Assembly: GCA_013397435.1 (NCBI GenBank)
Contig: VZRG01000163.1
Coordinates: forward strand, 248,001 to 312,000
DNA length: 64,000 bases
Direction of reading: 5' to 3'
DNA from: Erythrocercus mccallii
Taxonomy: Eukaryota > Chordata > Aves > Passeriformes > Dicruridae
Shown: in pieces, positions 12,474-24,700 of the stretch
How the letters are laid out: the number at the start of each line of letters is the position of its first letter
Position numbering within the stretch: position 1 is the stretch's first letter
The notes under the pieces: model-generated
What the model was told of the DNA's origin: nothing
What the model saw: the letters and a program-made list of their open reading frames with translations, nothing else
Databases searched by the model: none
Translations under genes and position numbers: made by a program

Positions 12474-14868
12474 TCAGAGAGTTCAGATCCAATTGCCTTC
12501 AAGCATTTTTTCATTCAAGCAGAAAAGTAATGTGCTTCTAACAGAACAATCTTAAATGGAACACAGAATCACTGTTTTATCACATAAATAATGAGTAGGA
12601 CTCTCAATGTGATTTCACACCAAGAGAAGATGAAATTTTTATAAGAAAAATTGATTGCTTTCGGAAAGCAAAAGTTTTGCATTTGTAGTGCTTTCTGCTA
12701 TGAACAAAAAACTAACATCTTCAGTTTTTAAATTAAAATATAGAAGTATTTTGGAGCCAGTTAGACTAACATAGGCATTTTTTCTAGGCTTTTAAATCTA
12801 GAATGGTGATGACAGGTCAGGGGGTGAGGGGTTAGGTTATACCAAACACTGCCTCCAGTAAACTGTGTGACTTACACAGCTGCATGAAATTTGGTGCCTT
12901 AGATGTTCTGCTGATGGACTATAGAATTTGATTCTATCCATAGCAAAATCTGTCCATGGGAAACAACTTCAGTTAAACAGAGTGGGAAGAATTATCTTGT
13001 ACCATCTGTCCCATGGGGAACAAGCCACACAGTCTTCAGAGAATAGGAGCTGTTGATTGCTCCCCTTCTACATCAGAGAGAAATGAAAATCAAAAGTGTG
13101 CATCTTTCTTGCCACCCCATTGCTAATTTATAGTGAGACAGCATCTGCCCTTCAAAGTGTTACCATGTTGTAACAGATAACTGCATAGAAAACTGAAAGG
13201 TACTATGTGGATTACTGAATGCCTATCCCCTGAAATGCAATATTATTTCAACATTTAACAGGTACTATTGTCTTAATCTGCAGATTCCTCTTGTAATCTG
13301 GAGTACAAGGAAACCAATCCTTTAGTTTGGAGTAGAAATAAATTTATCAGCTATTACCATACATCTACAATTTTTCAATGTCCTTTAACTCTTCCTCATT
13401 GCCTCTAGTTTGAAGTAATTGTACTTTAGCTATAACACATCCTCTAAGTTTACCCTGGCTGCCATTCACAGAGAGCATACATATCCTAATGTCCTCTGTC
13501 TTGAGATAAATGGATTTTTTTCCTAAACCTGGAAGGATTAGAGGCATTAACTGGTAAAATCTTTCTTCTCCAGAAAAAAATGTTCTGCCCAGAAATGCAG
13601 TCTTGACAATGTCCAAGCCCATGCTTACAATAATAATTTAAACGGCACAAAGCAGTGGTGCTGCAGGTAGACGCGGTTCTCCCTTCCCTCACCTTCCTCA
13701 CCTCCACCCTGTACACCCAACCAGTCCAAACTGGTATGGCTGAGTGGTGAAAAACAGCAGGAACAGGCTTGAGCTCTTGTAACAGCTAGTTTCAAACTGG
13801 ATCAATTCCCTGATCTGCCTTTTCAAGACACCATGCAGATGGCTGGTTTGGTGCCAGAGCCTGCATGGTACAAAGAGCAGGAAAACATAGGAGAGCAAAG
13901 AAGGTGTAGAAAAGAGGAAGTTGCAACTTGCAGGAGCATTATCTCCTCACTGGGAAAACCACAAATTTAACCTAATCTTGAAAAATGTATCTAGAGTCCA
14001 TCCAGATTAAGGCAATTCAAGAGATACTTGGGTTCCCATTTAGTGACAGAATGGAAGATTTTCAGGAAGTGGACAGCCCTTGCCCTCTCTTAGCTGAGTC
14101 CTAGATCAATCTCATGAAAGACAAAATGTCATTAAATAGTTCAGTGAGACAGATGATAAAACGAAAGGACATTTATCAGAAGGTGTAATGTTTACTTCTG
14201 TACAAATTAGATGAAAAATAATGAAGCATATAGATATTTTACCTATGGACATGTATTGATCACTGTTGTAACTCAAGAGGGAAGTAAATTTAAGATCTTG
14301 CCTTTGTCTGACACATTATCGACTGCTCAGGTCTGTTCTGTTTCCAACAGATAGAGACAGAAACCAGGGTTAATATGTATCTTGTGATCCATAGTAGCAG
14401 TTCCAGTAATCTTCTTCCTGGGCAAAAGGCGAATCCCTTTTAAAGTGACTGCAAACGCCCCAAAGTCAAAAAGATCTAAGAAGAAGTAAATAAAGTAGAA
14501 GAGGGCAGCCAACTCACATAGTTTCCATGTCATATTCTCACAGTCTAACATTCTGTTCTCTCCAAGGAGGAAATAACAATATAATGTACAGCCCTGCCAC
14601 TATTGCTATTAATAGCTTGGAATGCATCCAGAAGCACATGGGTGCAGGAGAATACGCTGTTCTTGGTAATCACATAAATGTTTAGATGTTTTTCTTTACG
14701 AGACTGAGTCTGGATCTCTTTTATATGCTGAACTGCAGAAGTCTTTATTTTCCAGCTCCTCGAAGGCTGGGCCAGTCAAGCTTCCCTTTTTAAAATGAAG
14801 TTGCCGCATAACAGAAGTACTACAAGTTCCAAAACAATGTATGAGATATTTTAGCTATTTTAGTGCAC
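12474..14868. other. Unique noncoding DNA
   Basis: No gene or known repeat was recognised. Several minus-strand frames at 13365-13898 overlap each other and show no domain or family resemblance. Confidence 0.5.
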
Positions 14869-14894
14869 AAAAAAAAAAAAAAAAAAAAAAAAAA
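14869..14894 (+). repeat. Poly-A tract, 26 A
   Basis: An uninterrupted run of 26 adenines, the longest homopolymer in the window. It could be the tail of a retroposed transcript, but I see no recognisable SINE, CR1 (CR1 has no poly-A tail) or processed gene directly upstream, and no clear flanking duplication. Confidence 0.9.
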
Positions 14895-17800
14895 GACAGT
14901 GTGGCACTACTGAGGGAGGATGGAAAGTAAAAGAAAAACAGAAAACTAGGACATAGTGAAAACTATTTTTCCTATGCTTAGCAGAATATGCACAAGCAAT
15001 TACCACAGGAATAATGTAAATGATTTAAGATTACCTTAACAAGGTAAAGTTTTTCTCAAGACACAACTACACATAATTTACATACTTGTAGTGTCTCTGC
15101 AAATTCTTTCCTCAGAGGTTTTCTATGGGCAACTTCCCCAGCATAGCCTGTGTGGTAAATGCCTCAATGGTCAGCCAGAGACCTCCCCTCTGGATGCAAT
15201 TGTCCATCATTAGGTACACCTGAGCTCTAAAAGGACACGGGGAAAGGCTGACTTCTTCAAGACAGAAGTGAAAAGTGACCTCGAGGCACAGCCTATAAAT
15301 AGGAGGCACTGCTTTACCCATACTATCTGAAACTTTTTCTTTCACTAATTTAAAATGAAAACCTAATGGAAAAAGTAAGAGAAAACCAGGGGCCAAAATG
15401 CTACATCCAGTCCACAAGTAACATCTGGGCTGACTGACAATATACAGTTAAATGTAGCTTGTGTCCAGTTGTGTGAGCCTTGACTTCCCTCCAAGAGCAC
15501 CCACACAAGTGAGGTACACGCTCAGCCTGGCTGTGCATTGGCTGTGTCACAAATGGAGCCAGTTCTGCTCCAGTAGGACTGGTTGTCTCAGATACTGTTC
15601 ACACAAATATTGATGGGGGCCCTGAAGCAGCAGAGCTGTATGTGACTGTGTTATCTGAGGCTTTAGCCCTGCCAAAGCTGTGCTGGAGGAGGTAGTGCAG
15701 TGCCTTCTGCCCTCATCCATAGCCACAAAGTCCTGCTGTGGAGCCACGGGGTCATGCTGTGTGGAACCCCTCCTTAGGGGCTCTCTGGGGACCTGGAACA
15801 TTGCAACTGCAGTGCAGGCATGCTGTGCCAAACCGTGTCCTGGAGAAATCTGAGCTCCTCTGTCTTTGAGCCTGTAGTAGATAGATTTCACTACCTCAGC
15901 AAGCTGTTCTGAAGCTTCCTTAGACATTTCTAAAGTAGTGCAGACACACTGTTGAAAACAGCCTCCATAGCCTCCACACATTCTACTGGGTAAACCCAAG
16001 GGTAGCTTGTTTTTTCATAAATTCTAGAAATGTATGGAAAGGATACAGCAAATGTTTTTTTTCTGCTAATATTATTGTTATAGCACATTATCTGAAAACA
16101 TAAGGTTTTATGTTCAGATATAAGTTTCCTCTGAGAGCTCTAGCTATAAGGATATTAACCATTTTGTCACTTTGGGCTAGATTTTTTCATAAGATCATTT
16201 CCAAAGAGTGTTCAGAAATCTCATTTTGCAGTCCAATGAAGGTTACATTGAGCATTAATGGGCTGGCAAGATGCTCAGACATGGTTTTGTCTGAAGCAGA
16301 GAAGCATATTTGGTGCTGAATGGGAGTCCATAAAGCAGGATACTGATTGTAATGCTCATTTGGACTTGTGGGTTTGTTTTCTTGCTAGATGTATTAGTAC
16401 ATTTGTTTCTGACTTAGCTGAATTTACAGTGACTTGACTACTCAGTAAATGTGAAACAAGTATTCAACATATTCAAACAAGATCCAAATATATTAATAGA
16501 GCCATGATCAGTTCATTGTAACTCTGTAGGGAAGGAAAGAGAGGGAAAAGGCATTGCGTCCATGACTGTGGAAAGAGACCTTTTGGATTTGCTATTCCTG
16601 ACATCTTAATAATTAGAAAGGAATCCAAAAGCAATGCTGCTCAAAAAATATGGCCATGGAACACACCATGCACTTTCCTGGCCCCAGTATGTCTTGCTCC
16701 ATCTTAGGAAAAAAAAATGCTTATGATTTATTTATTGTGGACATTTTTAAGTAGTATGAAAATGTCATAGATTTCCTTGTAACTCTATTTCTCTTCATGT
16801 GAAAGCAAAGCATCACCATGGACCTGGGCAAACACAGATGCATGAGGACAACACAAGGTCAACATTCCTGACAGAACTTACGCAGATCACACAGAGGTGA
16901 CAGACTGTGTAGAATTATGTAGACTCCTAGTGCTCACAATAACAGACATGTCAAATGTATGTAATTAAGCCTGAAAAGCACAGTCTGAGGTATTAAAAAT
17001 TTTACTTCCATTTAACAGACTTATTTCATATTCCCAGAAAACATACTTAAATCTTCTAGGTCATAGCCACTGACATAAATGGAGGGAGAAAAACCTCCAT
17101 TTATATCTTGTTTATAAACACTACCCCACTTCAACAGTTCCCTCTCTATCAAGACAAAAGGAGAACTCAGAACACTCCCAAGGGCAGAGCAGAAAAGACT
17201 GAAATGGTAATCTCTCCCAAGCTGGCTTGATGAAAAAAAAAAGGACAAAAGAAAAGAAACATACAAGCAGCAAAACACTCTTCACACAAAACCCTGAGAA
17301 CTTGTGCCTCTTGACCTGCTGCCATGATTTGGAGGTGGATAAAGAAGAGACATGAGCAATTAAAGGAAAGCAGCAAATACTTGTGCCTTATTCAACATAC
17401 AATTACCTGTTGCAAATACCCTCAAGTGGCTAGTGCCCCTAGGACCATCTGTTGTTGTTGAAAGCCTGTGGACATTTTTGTCCACAAAATAACAATGCGC
17501 ACTCAAAGCAAGTCCACAGTCCTTACTAAAGAGTAGATCTATCATTCTCTTCACCCAGTTTTGAAACCAGCTGGGCTGAAGATAAGAAACCTTTTACATT
17601 AATTGCTGTTCTAGGATCCTGGATACAGTTAGCTCATCAAGCACGGAAATGCAGGAAGCCAGTCGGCATCAGTGTAGCAAAAACACGCAAGGAGAGAGAG
17701 TGAAGTATGGTCACCTCATCAGCCACAGCACCAAACAGATTGTATTTGGACCTAACATAAGTCCCTTTCAGCTCTGTGACACCAAATGGCTGAAATTACT

Positions 17801-20800
17801 ATTGGAAAATGGAAGCAGTAAAAATACTTTTTACAGTGTCCTAAAAGTCCCCTTAAGAAGACAAAACTGCTTAATACAAACGACTGGGGTCTCTGTGGGT
17901 AGGAGCTGGTATGAGGATGATCTATTTCTATTCAATATTTTGGCTCTGCTAGAAGTGGCCTTCTTCTACAGAAGTACATCCTTCAGAGGAGGAGTAATAT
18001 TTACAATGAGCTGCCCATCTCCTCAGTGTTGTGCATGGGTCACTGTGGACCTTTTGAATGTATTTCTGTGACGCAGCTACTGCTGTCAATGAAACAGCTT
18101 TAAAAAGTTTGAGCTTCATATAAAATAGCTACTCATGAAGGGAAATGTTCTAGTCAGAGCAACACAAAGCTCTTCAGAAGCTAAAGAAAGAAGGACACAT
18201 ATCCAGGCCCAATATGCCCTGAATGTCACAATTACAACATTCATAATAACTACTTACAACTATCAAGTATCTCTAATGTTTTTTCCCAGCTTAGATGTAT
18301 CTTTAAACTTCACTGCCAACTGTGGAAGGTCCTAAGGTATAATTCTGAGATAAAGAGCTGTCATTACAGTGTGCTTGTGACTTGTGTACACAACGTTTAA
18401 ATATGAATCTTCAAAGTGTGATGTAAAGGAAAAATAGAGCAACTGAATGTGAAGCCCTGGTTACTAACAGCAAACACTGAATTAAAATAACCTGCTTGTC
18501 TATTAGGTTTTTCTAGGGATACTCTGAACAATTTGGAGAAACTAAAGCCTTATTAACTGAAAACTAATTAAAGTGTTCATGGCTGGTTTGCCTGATTAGA
18601 AAGCAGCTGAGAAGAGTATCTTTGAGGGGTCCTTTTTCTTCCCCAGGCACAGACTGAGAGAGTTTACAGGACAAGCTGGAATTCTGCTTTTTCCCCTCAT
18701 ATTCTATGCACATATCTGTTCATGCATCACAAAAGTTCAAAGTTATACATAGGCACTCCTATGAGACAACATTAACCTAAATTCTTTATGGGAAAAAATA
18801 CACTTTGCCTTAAAGTAGCTATCAGAGACAGAACACAAGTTTGCATTTACCCACAAAAGTGAATACTTTTTGCAATGGTTCCTTCTACTATGTTTTACTT
18901 TCAGAAGTTTGTAAGTTAACAAAACTCCTAGATAAATGTATCCCAGTTAATAGGCTTATCTAAACTCTTCCTCATCATAGCAGAGCCCATCAGTCAAAAA
19001 AATCTCTGTGCTATTTTGACATCTAGACACCAACAAATGAAGACTCCATGCCATGGTGAAGAAGCTTTTGTGATTAATTTCTTCAGAGGGGATTACGTTT
19101 GGTTACATGATCCCCTATGGAACAGCATCAGGAAATAGGTTATTTTATGTAGATATGTTATTTTATGTAGATATTAACATAGCAGAGAAGGAAGCTTCCA
19201 ACAAGTTTAAGATCTGAACTTTTACAGAAGTAATTGAGCAGCTCCATAGAGTGATTCATGTCAGGTGTGTATCTGATATTATCTTTGGTACTAGTACCAA
19301 ATGTCCATTTGGTTCACAAAAGATGAAAAGAACCTCTGGGTGAATAGCAGTAACTGTGCCAGGTGAAATACAATTCAAATAAACATTCACATGAACACCA
19401 GTTCAGATACCTGTGCTGAAAGGTAAAGAACAACTTGTGCTTTCTAAAAGATCTCAAGGTTCTGGATCAGAGTAATAATCTATAAGAGCAGACTTTGTAC
19501 CCACAGAAGGCAAAATTGGCTTTCTATTTTCAGAACACCATAGATGCTATTACAGAGCAAACAATACCAAATGAAGACTCAATTCTCTCAGTATTGCCTT
19601 CAGGTTCAGAAGAGGAATGGGTTGATGAATCTCAGAGCCCCTCACTACTCAATGCTATTTGACATTTTTTTGGCAGACTGAGGAATTCCAGGCAAACTGT
19701 CAGGGTAGTTAAGTATGAATTGGATTATCAAAGCCAAAAATTCTTATGAACAGCTTATGAAGAGAGAATCACATCTTTTTGCTCAAGAGACAAAATTAAT
19801 CTCTGAGTTTTGGAATCTGAGAAAATGAATCCCTACATCTACATCCAAAAAGGTAAATTTACATGTCTCTAATTCCCCGCTCCTGACAGTATAATTCTCT
19901 TACATAGAAAAAAACAGGTACAGCATGGATGGACAGTAAGTAATAAGATTATTTGGCAAGACAAAAGCAACCAGTGGTTAATAATGAAAGGACTCAAGGG
20001 CACTGAGCTCTGATTGAGCTGAAGTTCAAACTTTTCTGCCATCTGCTACAACAAAAGGGCCTTCTGACTGTGTATCATTACACAGCAAAATTCAGCCTTG
20101 CTTATGTGATGGCTTCCACTTTCTTTGTTGCATCTCAGTAGTCAATGATTAACTATGAGTGTACATATTGTTAACACTAAGTTAGACAATATGCCTTTAC
20201 CTTGTAGAACAAAGGGGAAATTTCATTATCTTTTCTGGAATCTAAATGAATAATTTTGTTCTGATGAGACGTGCTTTGAGCATGTCTACTCTGAGTAAAT
20301 ATTGCTCCTTTTTTTAATTCATAATCATTCTGTCACTGGTATACTTGGTGGTCAATACAAAATGCCTATGCAGAAATATTCCAAAATCAGTTTTAAACCA
20401 ATTACCTGAGATACAGAAACAACCATACTATGCTGATCAGAATTTTGGGGCAGGATGCCAACTCTGCCGTTGAATCCATGGATGTCAGTGAACCAGATGG
20501 GAGGTTAGCCTGCCCTCACCTACTCCTAATTCAGATGCAATTGTATATGCACACTGCCAGATTTAAATAGCTTTGATATGCCATAATCACAATAGTCATA
20601 AAGTCTGGCTCAGTTTTGGATCAGCTGCAAAAAACAATTTTGGTAAGACCCATATAACCAACCATATTTTTAATGAAAGGTGCTTTAGAAAAGACATATT
20701 AAAGAAAGCCTCTCATTTTGTCATAAAAATCATAAAGTTACATAGTAATGTGACTTGAGATGATAAATTTTATTTTTCTCAGCCTACAAAATAGGTCTTA

Positions 20801-20896
20801 AAGGATACCCATGTTTTGCAGCTAAAACTGGGGGCAATTCAAATGTTTGCTCTATATTTCTGCTTCCTCAGACTCTGTATAAAGTGCTGGAAATAC
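14895..20896. other. Unique noncoding DNA
   Basis: Six kilobases with no recognised gene or interspersed repeat. Two minus-strand frames at 15112-15417 and 15547-15999 lie close together, but the longer one starts with TTG. A plus-strand frame at 17649-18071 begins with ATG and spans 140 codons. None shows a domain or family signature I recognise, so none is called a gene. Confidence 0.45.
19139..19174 (+). repeat. Perfect 18-bp tandem duplication
   Basis: GTTATTTTATGTAGATAT occurs twice with no spacer and no mismatch. The perfect identity suggests a recent event. Confidence 0.9.
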
Positions 20897-21504
20897 TGTT
20901 GTGGTGTGTTGGACAGCCTACAGCCTACAGCCGAACGCCCATCCATCTGCTTGCTCACTTCCCTCTCTCACAAGACAGGGCAAAAAATGGACAAAAGCAA
21001 GAGGACTTGTGAATCTAGATAATAACAATTTCAGAGGGAAAGCAAAAGCTATGGTCATAAGCCAAGCAAAATATGAAATTAGTTCACTACTTTGCATCAG
21101 CAGGCAGATGTCCAACCAATTCCTGGCAAGCAGGGTCTCAGCACATGTAATGCTTGCTTTGGGAGACGAACGTCATCACCACAATTATCTTCCTTTCCTC
21201 CTCCTTGCACTGAGCTTTTCTTCCTGACAGTGGCATAACATGATATGGAATACTATTTGGTCACTTTGAGTCTGCTATGTGGGTCTGCTGCGTTTTCCAC
21301 TCTCAGCATCTTTCCTATCCCTCAACCTACTCACTTTTTGTTGTATGTGGGAAGAGTGGAAACCCTGTTTCTGTGCAAACATGGTTCAGCAGTAGCCAAA
21401 ATTTTGGAATGTTAACACTGTCATAAAATTCCCAAAAGGTAAAGCACAGCACCATACAGGCTGCTGTGAAGAAGGTTAAGTCGATCCCAGCCAGACCCAG
21501 TACA
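20897..21504 (+). mobile_element. Solo LTR of an avian endogenous retrovirus (ERVL-type, TguLTR5-like)
   Basis: About 610 bp match, block by block, an LTR family I know from bird genomes. The landmarks are a GGGTTGAGATAAAGACA-like block (decayed here near 21011), and CATCAGCAGGCAGATGT near 21095. Next come a TGACATCATATGGTATGGAATA-like block (here CATAACATGATATGGAATAC near 21234) and the terminal block TCGATCCCAGCCAGACCC at 21481-21498. The ends fit the TG...CA rule at 20897 and 21504. No flanking target duplication is clear, and no internal retroviral sequence adjoins it, so it is an old solo LTR. The family name is from memory; that it is an LTR of this general group is firm. Annotated as noncoding; the 108-codon frame inside it is incidental. 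Confidence 0.82.
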
Positions 21505-21603
21505 ACTGTTAAAGTTGGTAAAACTAAAATTCAGAGATAAAATCATCCCAGTTTTGAATATTTTTATTAATGGAGTTTTGTGGGGCTTTTTATTGTGAGG
21601 CTG

Positions 21604-21711
21604 ATTATTATTTGTTTTGTTATTATTATCATAATTACGTTTTTATTGTTATTATTATAATAATAATTATCATTATCATTGTTATCATTATTATCATTAT
21701 CACTATTATTT
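21604..21711 (+). repeat. (ATT/ATC)n trinucleotide microsatellite
   Basis: About 108 bp of interrupted ATT, ATC and GTT trinucleotides start roughly 100 bp after the LTR. The apparent reading frame with a long isoleucine run is a product of this repeat and not a protein. Confidence 0.92.
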
Positions 21712-24700
21712 TCTTGCCCTTACTGCTACTCATATATTCAGAAATCTGTGCTTCTCTTTTATCCTGATTACTAAGCTGGACTTTGCAAGCAACTGCTTGA
21801 AATGCACAAAACAACAGGGCTGTTCTAGGAAAACAGGACCTGTAGCCACTGTATATTAATAATAATATCATGGGTATTTTACTCCTTTTTTTAAATTCAG
21901 TTCTCATGATTGATAGTTATTAAAAATCATCCCGAAAGACATTAAAGCAGTTTTTATTTTAAGAAGAGTGATTTTGATTTATTTATTTGCTATTTTAGCC
22001 ATGTCAGCAGAAGTTGAAGACAGGCTTGTATGTGGCAAACTACTCTGACTTTTCACTGTCAGATACTTTATGACCTTGTTTGCATAAACACGGGAACATA
22101 TGACTTTTCTGTGTACATTACTCAGGTTTCCTCTTCACCAGTTCTCCCCAAGTGTTTCTTCCTTTCTTGGAAAATAGCACCAAATCAAAACAACTGAAAT
22201 AGATACATGGGGAGAGACTGTTTTTCAGTGTCTTAAATTAATACAAATACAAATTTATCTTGTGACAAGTGAGACATACAACAGAAATCCGCTTCAGTGC
22301 CTCTGTATGGCAACTGGAGAATGCAAGATTGCCACAGGTGTTATGTATTACACAGGTAAACTAGAAATTACTTCCCTTTGCATGCAGGCTTTTTTGTGTG
22401 ACTCTTAAAAAAACACACATTTTTACTGTGTACATAGATGAGGTATCTTCCAAAATACTGTGCAGTTAATCTGAAAGTTTAATAAAGACAAAACCAACAG
22501 AAAATTAATTTTAAAATTCCCAAATAAATAACCTTAAACCATTTAAAAGCAGAAGTTCAAAATAAAGTTTCCTTATTAACTTGACCTCTCATTATTTGTA
22601 TCCAAAGGTGGAAATGTTTTTGTACTGTGAAACCAAGACCTTTAGAAATAATATCTACTTGTGACTAATTGAATCTAAATGTTTATATACAAGAAACTGA
22701 GCTAAAAGTGTCAGGATGGCTATGTAAGAACGATGAATGCAACAAAAACAATAACAAAACTAACAAAAACTTCATTTAATATTGCTGCAAAAAGAACATC
22801 ATCTACAACAGTTCCTGGCAAAAAACCCTCCTGAAGAAAACTTTGCCTCACACAGCCCTAGCTAATAAACAGATCACAAAACATAAAGAAGCCTTTTGAA
22901 AATATGCACTTACATCTAGTCAAAATTTAAATGCATATATATGTTTACACATAAACAAACATTTTAAGGAGAAAACCCCAGTTAGGAGTGGCAGTAGAAA
23001 GAAAAGGGCATGTCTGCTGACATGCCATTCAAGAATATCGCACAGCCCAGTGCCTAGAGCAATTTTGTGGGTCTTTAAGTTGAAAGCTGATAAGTCAGCC
23101 TAAATAAGGGAAGTGATTTGTGCCTTCATATCAGTCTGAGTGCTCACTGACATGGTATGCTGTTTGTTACATGAGAATTGTCAAAGGATTGTAGCTTTTA
23201 TCCTGATGTGGAATGGAAAATATTTTGAAATTTCAAAGTTTTCAGGAGAGTGAATATAATCTGCTGCTCTGTGTGTGTCTAATTAAACAGTGAATCACAT
23301 AGCTCAGGTAATAACACATAGGGAAAGCTTTAATATTAATAACAACACACAGTACTGCAACATTACTAGTGTTTGTCAAGTTTAGCTTCCTGGGGATTTT
23401 GTTTGTTTATCCTGCTATAACTTGAATTCATCTCCATATTATTACTTCAGCTATTTTCAGAGAATGATTCTATAACAATTTTCACTTTTGTTATTCCTTT
23501 CCATAATGGAAAAAAAAAAAAGGCTTTTAGAACTATTAAATGTAGGAGGATGTTCTTTTTCACAGAATGGTAATAGCCCAGCTAAGACCTAACCTAACTA
23601 GAGAATTACCTTTTTCCATAGAGTTGTGTTCTATATGTTAATACATGCAGCCTATCAATTCTGCCCCAGGCTTGCTAAAGTTCAAACCAATAAATAAGTT
23701 AAATACACATTGGACTATTGGCACTAACAACTACTACTACCAACATTAGTTAAAATATACTCAGGGAAAATATCAAGGTGAAGGCACATAATTATCCTAA
23801 AGAGAGAAAAAAAAAAGAACAAGAGATAACAGTACAAAAAGTTATGTATATATAACAAGCCAGTTTTTACCATATATAAAACATTACAGGACAAAATCTT
23901 TGTTCAAGAGCAGAAAAAAAATATGTGGGCAGCTTCTACCCTCCACGAACAAGACACTCCCTTGCATAGACACTCCCTTCTGGCTCTTTGAGAACGTAAT
24001 ATCCTGCACACTGTCCAGGTCTGAAAAGACTTTAAAACGATTGATAGGGGAACAGAACTCAGGCCAGCACTCTCAAAGGAAGTTGCATATCTACCTCCAC
24101 ATATCCCGACATTGGAGGCTCTAGGAAAACACAGGCTGTTAAGCTGTAGGAAGGTGTTAAGGACCACAGCAGGGTGCTGATCAAATTAGACACATCGATA
24201 TTTATAATGGCAGTTAAGCAGGTGCTTTTGAAATCTCCAGTTTGGACCTAATTAGATTGCAGCATCCCATCCAAGGACAGATACAAGCTTTCAGGGCATT
24301 GTCTTGCAGGCAGTGGTAATTAGGCCCACACAAATGTCACTGCTATCTAGATGGTTAGGAATGTGGTTGACTGAACAAGAGAAGTATGGAGGGAATGACA
24401 AAAGCTGAGCACAACAATCATGAAGAAAGACAGAAAGAAGCAATGGAAATCAGAGAGGAAAAAGAGATTGAGAGAAAAAGGGGATTTTCTTTCTCCCTTG
24501 CTTTCATGTCAAGACCCTATTTTATCAAATACCTTTGACTAAGTTGTGACTAACATCTCTTGTTCTTACCCAAATGGGGTTCAAAGCCTTTTTTCTGAAG
24601 CCTAAGTACACACTCCCTGGTGTTGTCAGGGAATTTGTTCCTGGGCCCTCCTACAAGGATTTAAACACTTGCTGATCTCTGGCTAGTAGAGATCCCAGTC

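Noticed and set aside
17649..18071. A 140-codon plus-strand frame starting with ATG
   Set aside because: It appears to be the longest ATG-initiated frame, but has no recognised domain, repeat pattern or splice context. Length alone is not enough in 64 kb of vertebrate DNA.
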